This document shows positions 41,201 through 53,914 of a DNA stretch of 64,000 nt, one piece after another; position 1 is the stretch's first letter, and every line of letters begins with the position of its first letter. Source of the DNA: Aphrocallistes beatrix (lineage: Eukaryota; Porifera; Hexactinellida; Sceptrulophora; Aphrocallistidae); assembly GCA_963281255.1 (NCBI GenBank), contig OY725504.1:3038001-3102000 (forward strand), read 5' to 3'. Below the pieces are notes generated by a model that was not told the DNA's origin, ran no database searches, and saw only the letters and a program-made list of their open reading frames with translations. Made by a program: the position numbers and the translations under genes.

Positions 41201-44200
41201 GGCTCCATTGCTCAACAAAATTTCAAGTAACCTTTCGCTTCGATTTGAATTAATCGCCAAATGTAGCGAGGTGTTCCCTTTCAGGTCTTTCTTGTACATT
41301 ACTTTATGCTCCATGTATTGTGTGGCATCATAGGATTTAACGGCTTTTGATAGGGCATTCAATAGCATTAGGTTAGATGGGGTTTCAGGATTTATGACGC
41401 ACGAGTGTATTACGGTATAACCATCACTTGGATGCAAACTTGTGAGGTCAACTCCTGCGTTGATTAATTGAATTGCAGCTGTTGTGTTACATTTCGTTAT
41501 GGCAAGATGTAACGCGGTTAATCCAGCTTTGTTCGTTGCATTCAACATTGCGGTTCTCCTTTTCCGACTCAAGTTTGATTGCATTTTTGCATTCAAGAGG
41601 CAATCGAGACTTTTCGAGGCAGCCTTATCATTTTTTGAGTTTATTATCATCAAATGAAGGATTGTATTTCCATTTCCGTCTTTCTGTGCAAAGTCTGCAC
41701 CGTATTTTATTAGCCTGATAAAGTTGTCCCATTTTTCTTCGATTGTGCATAATTTCAGAGGACTACAATCTAAATTGTCAGTAAAATCTATGATCTTCTT
41801 TCCTAGCAGATCTTCTTTATCCTTTTCATAATTTTCAACTTTTTGCAACAAATATTCAACAACGGGAATCGATGGATTGTAAATTAAATGATGGATAACT
41901 GTTTTTCCTGAATCGTCACGTTCTTCGAAGGGAAATTTGTAGTTTTCACACAAGAATTGCATCATTGACAACGTAGCACACTGACCTGCCAATTCTATGA
42001 GGGTTAAATCTTCGAGTTTATCAAATGGATTTATTTTATTAAGCTCTAGAAGACTTTCCAAAATCTCAGGACAATTTGACTTCAAAACTGATGAGATTAC
42101 AGTCTGTTGAATGCTGTCTTCGAAATCAGTATTTTTGTAGAATTTGACATCATTAAGTTGGGGAAGCGTAGAACAGATCATCTCATCTGAGTTTATTTTA
42201 TACCCGATTATATGTCCATATTGATCACCGTTATCAAAAACTCCAACACGAAGATGTTTATGCTCGGACAGACCATTCATGGCAACTGTTACAACTGAAC
42301 TGTCAGTGTCCTTGGGTAATACGAGTCTAGCTCCTTCACTAACCAGGTATTCAGCTGATTCTCTGTCAGAGAAGGAGATTGAGAGGTGCAATGCAGATAA
42401 ACCGGTTACATTGAGTTTATTTATTAGACTGAGGTAGTCATCCGTTTCTAAACTTGTTTTTATTTGTGGAATAATACTTTCGAGGATCTGTTTGTTATTG
42501 GCTGCATAATGAAGTACACTACGGCCTTGTTTGTCAAAAATTACAAACTCAGGATTGTGTTCCATTATTGCATTAATAGCTTCAAGTTTAGTGGATTCTA
42601 TGGCAAGCATGAGAGGATTTCTCCCTTCTTTATCTGAAGCATTTAAAATTGAAACCGTTCGTCCCAGTTCGTCGAATTGTTCTATCCCAACACCTTGAAT
42701 ATGTGAGAGAATTAGGGAAACATTTTCCAAATCTTTGTGAAATTTAGCTGCATAATGCAGTACCGTCATTCCTTGCTTATCTCTCGAATCGATACAGACA
42801 GAACTAGAGAGTAGTTGCTTCACAGCATGTGTATTCTGTAACTCAATGCTATAGTGTATACCAGACCTTCCCTTCTCGTCTTGTAAGCATAATAAGCGTC
42901 GAGCTCCATGATCACATCTTATTATTGGTTGTTCTCCATATACTTTGAATATTATATCGAAAATAGAGTTGGATTGCGTTTCAATTGCTGAATGTAACAG
43001 AGTTTGTCCGTTATTGTTTGTGAGTGCAAGGTCAATCTGGTAGCTCACAAGGTAAGTAACGATGTCATCATGTTCCAGACTAACTGCAAGATGTAGCGGA
43101 GTATTACCATGACGATCTTTCCTGTAAATGAAATCATTCTCTGCAGTTTTAGAATATTTCTCCTCAAAATTTAATATCTTTTCTACCACAATCATTCTCA
43201 TCGTTTGGTCAAGTTGTACTGCCAAATGGAAAATCGTTTCCCCATCTCCACCAACTGCATATAATTCTGCGTTGTTTTCTAGTAGCAACTCAACTATGTC
43301 AGGTGAACCTCTTAGTGTGGAGAGGTGAATAGGCTTGTGTTTTGCATGATTAGATCCATTAATTAATTGATATTTATCAGAGAGTTCGCTAATATGTTGA
43401 ATAATGGCAGTGATAATATCTTCAGTGGAAAGTTGTATGGCAATGTGCAGAGCTGTGTTTCCCTCTGAATCTTGAATGGACATATCTGGATTATGCTTGA
43501 GTATTCCATTCACATTTTGGATTTGGTTTTTGGTGATGGCTAGATGCAGAGCAGTGTCGCCATTAACATTTTTGTTGTTACAATAATCAGATGCATTCAA
43601 TAGTGAACATTCCAATAATGCCTTGGTGTATCCTACACTCCTTCCATTATTCACAATCAAATGTAAGAGCGTGTCCTCATGATTATCAGTGTAGTGTAAG
43701 TCTGAGTCAAAATTCTCTTCAAGAAGAATTTTGAAAGCTTCAAAATAATCTTTTTGGATAGTAAAATTCAAGAGAGTTCCAGAAAGTTTGTTAAATTCGT
43801 TAGGATGTTGATTCTTTGTTTGATCACATAAATATTTCAAAACTTCTTTGTTTTCATTTTCAGTAGCAAAATGGTGGATTGAATATCCTCTGTCATCTCT
43901 CTCTAAGTAAGAAAATCCATTTCTTTGAGACAGGAATTTCATTATTTCTAAAGATCCATTAGATGCAGCCAAGTGAGACAGTTTAATATTACGTTTGAAC
44001 TGAACTCGGTTGATAACCAATTCGAGAGGCTGGAATGAGTGACATGGAAGTATGAACCTTTTCAAGTCATCTTCAGTAACACTGACTATTTCAGTAACTG
44101 TATCCCCATTCTGTTTCTGAATTAAATATGACTCTTTCAGATTGGGCAAGTCTGAGAGTATCCATGTACTCGATTCCACTAATTCGAATCCGACAAAAAC

Positions 44201-47200
44201 AATAGGAACTGATTCGTCCTTCACTTTCATTTTAAATATGCGCAGAGGTACTTTAGCATGAGAGGAGTTCGTGTTACAAAATGTGATAGTTCCACTACTG
44301 AGATTAGCATTATACTCTAATAATTTCTCAATCGCGTTAACATTCCTAGACTGAATAGCAGAATAGAGAGGAGTGTATGATAGGGAATTCTGAAGGTTCA
44401 ATAATTCTGTTAGTTTTTCAGGACATTGAGTATTAACATGTTTAATTATGGCAGATAGACATTCAGTCGTTTTCGATTCTGCTGCATAATGTAAAGCACT
44501 GTTACCTAGATGATCTTGACAGGTGAGATCTAAAGAAGAATTCTGGAGAAGACATTCTAGAGCTTCAAGTTTCACGTTTACTACAGCATAGTGGAGAGGT
44601 GTTTGTTTATTTGAATCTCTTGAATTTAACAATTGTTCTCCTTTCCGTATAATAGAATTCATCATTTCAGTTTGTTTGCCGTGTTTGTCTTCTATCGTTA
44701 CAGCATAATGCAATAGACTGCTTCCATTTTCTCCTATCCCTTCTACTCCGATATCTGGCTCATTGAGAAATAAATTAATCTTCCCTTCATTCAGTGCATG
44801 GAATATCGGAGATAGTTTGGCATTGTTTGGTCTATTCATCAATTTTTTAGTTTGATCAATTTTGATTTCTAACTCTCTGAGATTGTGAATTATTTGTTTA
44901 AACAACTCTGGGTCTCCATTCTTGATTGCAATATGAAGTATGTTGTCTCCTTCCTTGGTAGTTAGATCATATTTACACGCTTTGATTCCTATTATTTTTT
45001 CATATGCTCCTTTATTTCTCGTTTTTACAGCTAGATGTAAAGGAGAACAACCAGTCTTATCTTGAAAGTTAATATAATCCTCTTTCTCCTCTAAATTGGA
45101 AAACAGGGTCAGTATTCTGTCAAGAAAATAAACATCCGGGTTTGTACATTTCAGAAAAAAATGGAAAATGGTTCCATCTCCCGGAATTCCGATAGTAGCA
45201 CCATAGTTAATCAACAAATCGAAGGAATTCTGCTTATTATCAACTATGGCTAGTTCCAATGCCGATAAACCTTTTTCATTCTTATAATTGATCACTTTTG
45301 CAACTGTATACACATAACTGAGAAACGATTTATCCCACTGCACAACCTGCTGCAATAACAAATCGAAAGTTTCTTGACATGGATTGTAAATCCCCAAGTG
45401 AATTGCCGTGGTAATATTCTCCTTAGATGAAAAATCAAATGCAAAATCCTTACAATTTATGAGGAAATTAAAAACTGCAGAAGTCGCATATTGTGAAGCG
45501 ATATTTGTCAATTGCTTTGCTTTACTTTTCATTGACTGATTTCTCAAATATTTTTCGATTATTTCAGTATTTTGACAAGAAACGATGTTTATTAAAGTGC
45601 GACGTGTATCTTGACATTTTGGAAAATCCTTTTGATATTTTGTTTTACTGAGTTCAGGAATATTTGAGAGTACATAGCCAATAGTCAACTTATACCCTAC
45701 CCAATCCTCAGCGATTAAAAGATCTTTATGAACTTTTGATAATATTGATTTTTGATTATTCTGTGCAGTAATTGTCAGAGTTAGTCCTCTTTTAATCAAT
45801 AGTTCGGCCCCTTTATCAAATTTAAATTGAATTGAAAAATGTAACAGTGAAAGATCGTCTTCTGTTAAATATCCTAGGAAAGTAGGTTCATAATCTAGGA
45901 GAGTTTGGAGAGCTAGCAGATTTTTGTGATGTATCGCGTGTAGAATTGGATGTCGAGGTAAACATTCCAAGAAGGGACTTGACAGTGCCGCTTTTTGTTT
46001 TAATTTCTTGAATAAAAGCTCAAACATCAAATCTCCGCATTGAATCGCATAATTTAGTAGAGTCATGTTAGGAAGATGTTGTTGTTCAGTATTTATTTCT
46101 AGATTAAGAAGCAATTCTAATACATTCGAATTTTTCTTCTCAAAAGCCAAATGTAAAGGAGTAAAATTATCTTTATTACGGGATTTAATAAATTCACTGC
46201 TAAGTTTCATTTCTTTAATTTTTAACAAAATGCTTTTGACTATGTGTAAATCTTCCCGTGAGACTGCGTAGTGGAGAATATTAGAAGTATTTAGTTCATA
46301 TTTGGCTGTAATATCACATTCTAATTGCAAGAGATAATCGACACAATTTACAGCCTTTTTGTTTACAGAGAGTAATAATGGAGTTTGCCCCTTTTTATTA
46401 CGCTTGTTAATTACATTATACACTACATCTTTTTCCTTGCAATCTTCAAAAATTAACTTTTCAAATATCCTGTTAAGAAAGAGATGTCCCCAATCGAGAG
46501 AAAGAGCTAGATGGAAAACATTATTCAGAGAATCTCTATCTTGATAAACTACCATATTAGTAATGGAACTAGGTAGCAATAACTCAAAAGCTTCTGTGTT
46601 ATTCAGTTCTATTGCTAGATAGAGTAAAGTTTCATTTTTTTTTAATAAGTCAGGACAAAACGGGATTTTAATAGATTTGTAATTATAGTCTTCGAGTTGG
46701 ATATTGAAAAAATCTACCAATTTGACACTGTCACGACAGAATTTCATGAGAAAATAAAAGAAATTGTGACTATCTGAATCAACACAGTCAACTTGTCCGC
46801 CAGCTTTAATTAATAATCTTGCAGCATCGAAGTGTTTAAGAGTCATGCTGAGTAAGAGAGGAGTAAGTCCGATGTACTTCTTTGTAATTGAATTTGAGGT
46901 AACACTAGGGTTGGACGGGACAAAGATAGGTTCATTAATGAAGTCAGGATGTTTGTCTTTAGTTATTGACAATATTTCATTAAAATATTCATGTCGGTAG
47001 AAGAAGACAGCTAGATGAAGTATGTTACAACCATGATTCTCAGAAATATCCAGATTGCAATACTTACTATCAATTAAGATTTTGATTCCTTCAACAAATT
47101 CAGTTTCGAAGCAGAGCATTAGGGGAGACTTACCTTGATAATTTTCTTCGTTTATTATGGAGCTTGATAAAGGCTGTTTTAGTAGAAAACAGAGTAACTC

Positions 47201-48516
47201 TATATTTTTCTTTTCAACTGCGATGTGGAATAGTGTGCTGTTAGATCTATTGTTAACGGTAATGAGATTTTCATATTGTTGAAAAACAAACTTTAATGGA
47301 GTAAGCATATTTCTCTTTATCATTAAATCCAAAGGAGTTAATTTGTCCAGATTCTCTGAATTCCACAATTGTAGGAAAAATTTTTCGGGGCAGTATTCAA
47401 GAATATATTTCACATTTTCTGATTTGTCTCCTAAAATAGCTGAATGTAGTATTGTGTCTTTAGCATCATTTATTACAGACCAAATTTTATCAGTTTTAAA
47501 CTTTTCAACTACAAATTCCAGGATTGGAGTAGACCAATGGTGAGCAATGTAGTTAATGACAGTTGAGCCTCCAGGGATTTTGGAATCATATTCAACATAT
47601 GTGGGAAAAAGTTTTTTTGCTATTTGATGACACGGGAATTGAAGCACCTGTAAAATCTGTATAAGTTTTAGAGGTTTAGTGAGTCGGTTAAAGTTGTCGG
47701 TTACTACTAATTGGCATATTGGATTCGTTTCAATTGAACAGCAGAGTCGATATGTTATATTATCCTGTTTGAAATACAATAAACTTACGATTATTCCTTC
47801 GGGGTTACTCTTCAAAGCACCAAAGAATATTTCATCTCCACCTTTCCATGTGAAGGTTCCATTTTTCTCTTTACGCAAGAGAGAAGCTCCTGAATTTATG
47901 AGCTGAGTCAGTATACATGCTTTTGGAATTGATTCCTTTCTTAATGAAGGCAAATTCGAATTCAAGTTGTAAGCTAATGGTACTGCTCCTTTTTTGTTTT
48001 CTTGGCAGATGAGATGTCTGTATTTATCTGATTCACCGACATAACGGATAATGTCGCATGCAACTTGTGGATAGAAGTTCATTATTGTGGTGTAGTGTAT
48101 CATTGTATTTCCATCTTCATCAGTAGTATCCCAGGAAATGCGGTGCAGATTTTTCCCACACAACTCCATAAAAGAAGAGTAATCTTTAGATTTTGAAGTT
48201 AAAACGAACATGAATAATTTTTCAATCGAGATGAATTTCCCAATACACTTAATCCAGTCCATTGATGTAGGAATGGGAATAGATTTCGAAAATGGTTTGA
48301 GAACTTTGGTACATATATCGTCAATTTTCTCAGAAGCATAATATACTATTTCCTTAACGTCGATAAATTTGATTGTAGCATCATCTATATGTATATGTAT
48401 GGAATCATATCGGATAGATTCACAGATGTCTCTTCCCTGTAATCCCACATAGAGAGTTTTATCCGTTTTACAAATAAATAGTTCACCTTCACTCAATATT
48501 TGTTCATGTAAATTCC
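38258..48516 (-). CDS. Giant ankyrin-repeat TRP (TRPA-like) channel, main exon
   Basis: About 3418 codons in one exon. There is no in-frame ATG near its start; the frame opens at a 3' splice site (TTTCTTTTAG before 48516), and a plausible first exon is at 50024-50081. Residues 1-2900 contain about fifty ankyrin-type motifs (TPLHLA/ALHLAI-like). Two non-ankyrin inserts interrupt them, near the GTITFCNTNSS and SSVVTVAMNG segments. From about 2930 come six transmembrane helices (first WYSLMLLLYLLFYIPM, last FGIIVVLLNIFIAQL), with a pore loop FLLGGGPSNFE between S5 and S6. A coiled coil of about 70 residues ends the chain. This is TRPA topology, but TRPA1 has ~17 ankyrins and ~1100 residues, so this protein is about three times longer. 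I infer a plasma-membrane cation channel, perhaps mechanically or chemically gated. Confidence 0.88.
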
Positions 48517-50023
48517 CTAAAAGAAACTTTCAATCAATTCACTGTAACAATGAGTTATGCTTAGTTCAGATAGCTACTCCTACTAATTATTCAATTTAGG
48601 TTTGTATAGTTTTGTAGAAATGTAAACTCGTGCATTTATCTACGTATCTGTAAATTTATCCTGATTGAAGCATGTTGAAAAATATTAACCACTGCCTGCT
48701 CACAGACAGGCGCGGCGCCAGGTTTATCGAACAGGGGGAGGCAGCCAATTTTATCAGGGGGAGGGGGGGGCTGTTTTTCATGTAATCATATCTAAATACA
48801 GAGCATTAGCAACCGTTACGGTGCAGAATTATATTCAACTTTATTTGCTACGGTTGACTCGGGTTCAACCGGACCACTTAAAGTCTGGTGGGCTTCGGAC
48901 CTGATATAACCATATTCAACTAAATCAAGAATTCGTATCATAGTAATTAACAAGTCAGAATACGCGTATGTGATTTGCTTACCCACAAACTTAGCGCTAG
49001 AATGTTGAAATCTTACCCCTCCGAACCAGAGGGGAACTGCCCCCCCTTCCCCCATCTGGCGCCGCGCCTGCTCACAGATGGACTAATAATAATTAGGATG
49101 GGGGATATAAACAACTAACATGCTCTAACGTCAATTAGTTGATTAACATACATGCTAAACGTCCTGTTTTTTGCACTTTTTCATTGAGGTAATTTTGACG
49201 AGTGTTCCGTTTATATATGCAATTTCTCCATTATGTCCGTTTTTTTAATTCCATGTATAATACTTTTCTATTGCGTCTAGTTATGTCTCGCGAAATTCAA
49301 CACTGTGTATGGATTAGCTCCTCATTGTATTTTCTAATGGAAGCTGCTACATTATTTTATAACGAGATTAGTGTTCTCCCTATATGGGTCCGGGGGTACA
49401 CCCTAGGCATAAAAAGAGGGAGGCATGCAATTCACACTCCCCATTCGGGGATTATTTCAACTCATATTCCTTTTTGATCAATCAAATCAGCAAATTAGCT
49501 TCAAAAGTATATTTGACGGGGATTACTCATCTAATAGTTACACAATACTGCTGGACGAAATTAATACATCTAGTTATATTCTTTTTCGCTCGCTGTACTC
49601 TCTCTATGATTAAAAATAGGACAACAGACACCCTTAAAATTAGAGAGAAACCTGGCTGGAATAATTTTATGCAAAAAAAAAGGAATTATTTCTACTTAGC
49701 ACGCGCTGCGTAAAATAGGAACTACTACCGCATTGACAAGTTTTATTTGCGACTTTTTGGATTCTACTAAGAGATTTTTAGCGATTGTCGTATATTTTTT
49801 GCCTCGATTGTTTTTATCTATTTGAAATACTTTAGATTAGCTTGAGATCTTCACTTCTAGCTTAAAATACTTTTTTAAAGGTGTGAAAATATGTATATAT
49901 ACACATACTACATATGTTATTAACTCTAAAATAGTAATATTAGCATTTTTAAAAGTGCAAAATCGGATTCTACACATTGAAATACTGCTTAAAATAAGAA
50001 TTTGTCGAATGTATACAACGAAC
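48517..50023 (-). other. Probable first intron of the ankyrin-TRP gene
   Basis: The 3' end is a good polypyrimidine acceptor (TTTCTTTTAG). The 5' end is GTTCGT, a weak but GT donor. It contains a hAT-type MITE with a perfect target duplication (48707-49070) and a GCCAAC-family MITE at about 49148-49310. Short open frames at 49202-49713 are not supported. Confidence 0.45.
48707..49070. mobile_element. 364-bp hAT-type MITE with perfect 8-bp target duplication
   Basis: Ends CAGGCGCGGCGCCAG and CTGGCGCCGCGCCTG are exact inverted repeats. Both flanks read CTCACAGA (48699-48706 and 49071-49078). Interior has G-runs and no intact protein. Confidence 0.95.
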
Positions 50024-50081
50024 CTGAATCAGTTCCAGTATCTCCAGGAGGTAAAAGGGGTGCTTCACCTCCAGTAGCCAT
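50024..50081 (-). CDS. Probable first coding exon of the ankyrin-TRP channel
   Basis: The ATG at 50081 encodes MATGGEAPLLPPGDTGTDS plus one base (G), then GTTCGT. The main exon begins with two bases (GG) before its in-frame codon AAT, so the phases join exactly. This is the only nearby ATG I found that gives a consistent join; it is a prediction, and a different upstream exon is possible. Confidence 0.45.
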
Positions 50082-50695
50082 AATTTGCGATAAAAAGAAA
50101 GAGAAATAAATCCAAGAGCCAATACAGTGCTTAAATACTGTTGCAATAGAGCCATTATGTCCTTCCAGTAGTTAAGACTAGTGCATAGGATCAAATATCC
50201 TCAACCATATAATATAGCATATAAATATGATATCATATTTGAAGTAAGTCTCATTCTACAATTAATATTTGCAGAAGTTAGCATAAGTTCTTCAGGATTT
50301 TTTCGATTCGTAATATTAGTTGATTTTGCATTAAACTATATTCAAATGGTAAGAACATGTTTATCCTACGAACCATTAGCATAATTATGAAATTTCTGTA
50401 ATAGTACTTGCCAATGTTAGCTGGGGCAATAATCAATTTATCCTAATTTTCCGAACTGATGAACTTATTTTAGGACAATCTGAAAGAAATACTAGTAACA
50501 GTATGTGTGATTTTTATTTATATCAAATTCACTTCAAAATCATTAGTTCAAGGAATGACAAATAATTATTTTCTTGACAAGACTCTATCTGTTTTCCAGT
50601 CCACAAAGGGGTTATAAAATTCTCCTTGAAGAGAGCTTGCATTCAAACTATACAACACTGACAATCATGAGGACACACGTTTGAATGGTGGCACA
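50082..50695. other. Upstream of the ankyrin-TRP gene; no gene seen
   Basis: AT-rich region between divergent loci. Likely includes the channel promoter; no defined motif recognised. Confidence 0.4.
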
Positions 50696-51790
50696 AAGAG
50701 AAGTGGCACTCCTGGCAGAACTGGAAGCTGGAATCATAGCTAAAATCCAAGAGCGAAGAGCTAGCTTGGAACAGCTGACAAAGAACAGAGATAACACGGA
50801 GAGAGAGAGAGAGAGTTGAATGTCAATAGACTGAACGCGTTCCTACAGACACAGCTTAAGAACATCGAAGAAGAAGAAATGGAGAAGATCCTTTCAGAAC
50901 AGATCTCGTTTCCTCTCGTATCGATCAGCTGTCAGATGGAAGAGATAGAGAGGACACTGAAAAATAAGTGTCGCATTATGAAACCACTCAAGCCATACGC
51001 TTGCAGGACTCTACCACTCTGGCATATATAGAGTTAGGAAAGGTACAGAAGAAGATCAACTATTCAACCCTTTAGCATCTGTATCGATCCCACCAGCCAG
51101 CTGATTCATGTAAGAGAATCTTTTAGAATACAAGTCTACACAAGTGAGGGGAAGCATTACTCAACTCTACACAATCCACTGATGAGGTATGGCTGTTATA
51201 TGAAGATACATATCTGACTAGATGGCACAATTCCTTCGCGACAATTTTCTCAAACTAAATAGAGAAGCAGAAATAATGAAATTTGTGACGCTCGACACTT
51301 TTATACACTTAAAGTCTATATAAAGATCGAATATCTACATTTGTGTCAAGAAGTCTCTAACAATACAGATATTTATTCTCAACCTCAAGCCTACTAAGAA
51401 GATTATTCTGAAGGCTATCTCATTTAAGGAAGGTACAACTCCTCGAGACATCATCCTGCACAAACAATAAATGTTTGTTCTATTCAACAACGGTGACAAT
51501 AACTCTCATCCAGATCCAATCAAAGTATTCAAGCTAAATAGTACCATCATACACTCCCTAGTAACAGGAAACAACTTTAAGTATGCTCTGTACTTCTGTC
51601 TAGATTCCTAAGAGAATATTCTGGTGAGCGATCATAGAGGTCACTGTATCAGAATATTCTCTCCAGATGGAATCCTGATACAGAAGATTGGTAGAAAGAG
51701 AGAGAAGGAAGCAGGAGAGATATGCTGCCCTAATGGTATATCAGTTTATCTCTACGATGATGACCTGTATCCCAACACGTACTCGGGTTA
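50696..51790 (+). pseudogene. TRIM-like NHL pseudogene
   Basis: The ATG at 50696 opens a coiled coil (MVAQREVALLAELEAG, then ERRASLEQLTKNRDN) that changes frame in a GAGAGAGAGAG run and resumes as LNAFLQTQLKNIEEEEMEK. Later NHL pieces are recognisable in changing frames: SICIDPTSQLIHVRESF near 51075 and ENILVSDHRGHCIRIFSPDG near 51612, the latter preceded by an in-frame stop in LYFCLDS*ENILVS. Multiple frameshifts and stops show it is dead. It has a different head from the ENVPPPH paralogues, so it came from another NHL subfamily. Confidence 0.75.
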
Positions 51791-51846
51791 ATACCTGTAC
51801 ACCTCTTCCATAGCCTGCAACCCCAGTATCCTCATCAGGTGTTTTC

Positions 51847-52462
51847 CTACCATCTTCTGACACGACGGCAACGTTCTTCTAGTAAAACGATTCGAGTCAC
51901 TATTGCTGTTGGTGTTTCCTTGTCCGAGTTCGCCAACTCCTGAAAATTTTGATTTCCTTGACCAAGGGGGATTCCTTTCTCAGCAAGCAAGGCTCTCACC
52001 CGTTTAATAAAAACACGGCACTCTCTCGCACTTACTTCTTCTGCATGACTGTCCAACCATTCTTGCATTATCCCTTGAGAGCAGGAGGAAGTTAGTAACA
52101 AGTAGCATACAAGGCATATTCAATGGTGACTTAGACTCTCTGCTGCACTAACCAAACCGTAAAAGAAATCGTCAATAAACATACCCGGCCCCAAGTCCTG
52201 CCTACACATTGAAATGCCTTACCACTTTCGAGAGGAAGATCTAATTCCTTGAATATCTCGAATGCTTCGTTCAGGTCAATGTCGTTCCTTGATGCTATCT
52301 GGGCAACCACTTTAACTTCCGCAGATCTCCGGCAAATGTGCACAAGCAATAAACTTTCTGAACCAATAATGGGGTGACTGCCGCCTTGAACAAAAATTCC
52401 CAATTTGAGAGCTGCTCTGATTGTAATATTGGAATCGACAAGTTTCCAAAAGGGTTAGCCAT
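51847..52462 (-). CDS. Unidentified small gene or gene fragment, possibly two exons
   Basis: Two adjacent open stretches have non-random, protein-like composition. The first (about 52450-52205) reads KLVDSNITIRAALKLGIF ... SRNDIDLNEAFEIFKELDLP and ends at a possible donor (GGTAAGG). The second (about 52075-51847) follows a possible acceptor (CTGCTCTCAAG) and reads IMQEWLDSHAEEVSARECRV ... RIVLLEERCRRVRRW. I do not recognise a family, and an in-frame start for the first part was not found. It could be a decayed host gene or transposon debris. Confidence 0.3.
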
Positions 52463-53497
52463 CTCATCTTTAGATCTTTTGTAAATTAATGTTGAGACGT
52501 AGAGTAAATGTTTAATAACAATACAAAGAAACGATAAATATAATACTTGTAGTTACGTTAGAATCAACTTAAATACTGATGCGATTGCCTATAACCAATC
52601 AATACACACAGACGCAAATCAGACTAATTATCTTTACAACTCCACTAGACTGCTCTATAACTAGACTCCAGATACACACATTACAGACTCCAAACAAGGA
52701 AAGTTGTAACTCATAATACAGTGGAAACCGGTTTTTTCTTACTATCTCAGAATCTTAATTATGTAAAAAATCCAAATCTATATTAATTTCCATCGGTTCT
52801 TCTTACTATCGTTTTTTTCATATTGTTTGAACCTGTAAAGAAATAGTTTCGGCTGTATGTGTTTATATATGTACAGTAAGTGATCATCATTATTTAGAAT
52901 TTCCTTTGGGTGAGTAATTAATACTCATTTATTTCAATTACTAACGTTGATCCATATCATAACACGTTTAACTATCATTATTCCATAGGTCCCAGCAGCT
53001 TGGACCAAGAGTGGAGATTGGTAGGGACCGTTTAACTGGGATACCTTATGGGAAACAGATTCTTACATACTCGTATGAGAATCATCAGTTAATGAGATAT
53101 AACCTCCACTCCATTCCACAATTTGCATCTTACATTTGACATCTCACACCATCAGTTATGTCCGCTAGTTTTCATTTTATCGTCCAACTCGTGTACAGAA
53201 TTGGGTGTTTAATAATGATATAGACGCCGAAGTGTGACTATTATTACTAATCACAATTAACCACCTTCTCGATATGTCACATCTCCGTATCTGTTGTGAG
53301 GCCTGAGTGAAACATTAGGAAATTGAGCTTGTCAGGTCAGATCATTACCAGATCACCTCGACTTGAATTAAAGTAACAAGAATTTCCAGGGCACCAGAAG
53401 TGTCCGAATTGAAATTCTAATTTCTGAAATATGGAATGAAACTGTTGAATTATCTCGATCTGAGAGTCAGACATCAAAGTTCTGAAGAGTGATGAGT
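52463..53497. other. Intergenic; possible Tigger end
   Basis: TACAGTGGAAACCGGTTTT at 52720 resembles a pogo/Tigger end, and CGGTTCTTCTTACTATCG recurs nearby, but the right end was not located. No gene. Confidence 0.4.
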
Positions 53498-53710
53498 ATA
53501 CATGCCAACCTGAGCCATGATAAAAGCGGGACTCAGCGTTGAATTTGGCGGGACATGGCGAGACGCAATAGAAATGTACTATACATAGAATTAAAAAAGC
53601 GGGACATAATGGGAAAATTTCATGTAAAAGCGGGACACTCGTAAAAATAGCTCAATAGAAGAGTGAAAAAAGCGGGACGTCCCGCCAAAAACGGGACAGT
53701 TGGCAAGTAT
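53498..53710. mobile_element. 213-bp hAT-like MITE, intact reference copy
   Basis: Starts ATACATGCCAACCTGAGCC and ends GACAGTTGGCAAGTAT. Flanks TGATGAGT and GGATGAGC share six of eight bases. Internal GGGACGTCCCGC palindrome. Other copies: 5661-6197, 8184-8332, 10557-10740, 10941-11381, 11032-11244 and about 49148-49310. Confidence 0.85.
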
Positions 53711-53914
53711 GGATGAGCAACTCGATGATTCAAGCTCAAAGGTTCTGCGGAAAGCCTTGCATATAATTATCCCATATACAAAAAATTTAGAATCAGACTC
53801 CAGAGTTCAAAGGATTAATAATTATTGTAAGTGTGGGACTAAGATATTAATTAATATATGTATAATTTCGAATAAAAATAATTCAGTGTTAAATTATCCA
53901 AACTAATAGCTATA
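53711..53914. other. Spacer, no gene seen
   Basis: AT-rich; the short open frame beginning inside the MITE end is not supported. Confidence 0.4.

Noticed and set aside
49202-49713. Overlapping plus-strand frames
   Set aside because: Partly in a MITE, AT-rich, no domain features; within the probable intron of the channel gene.
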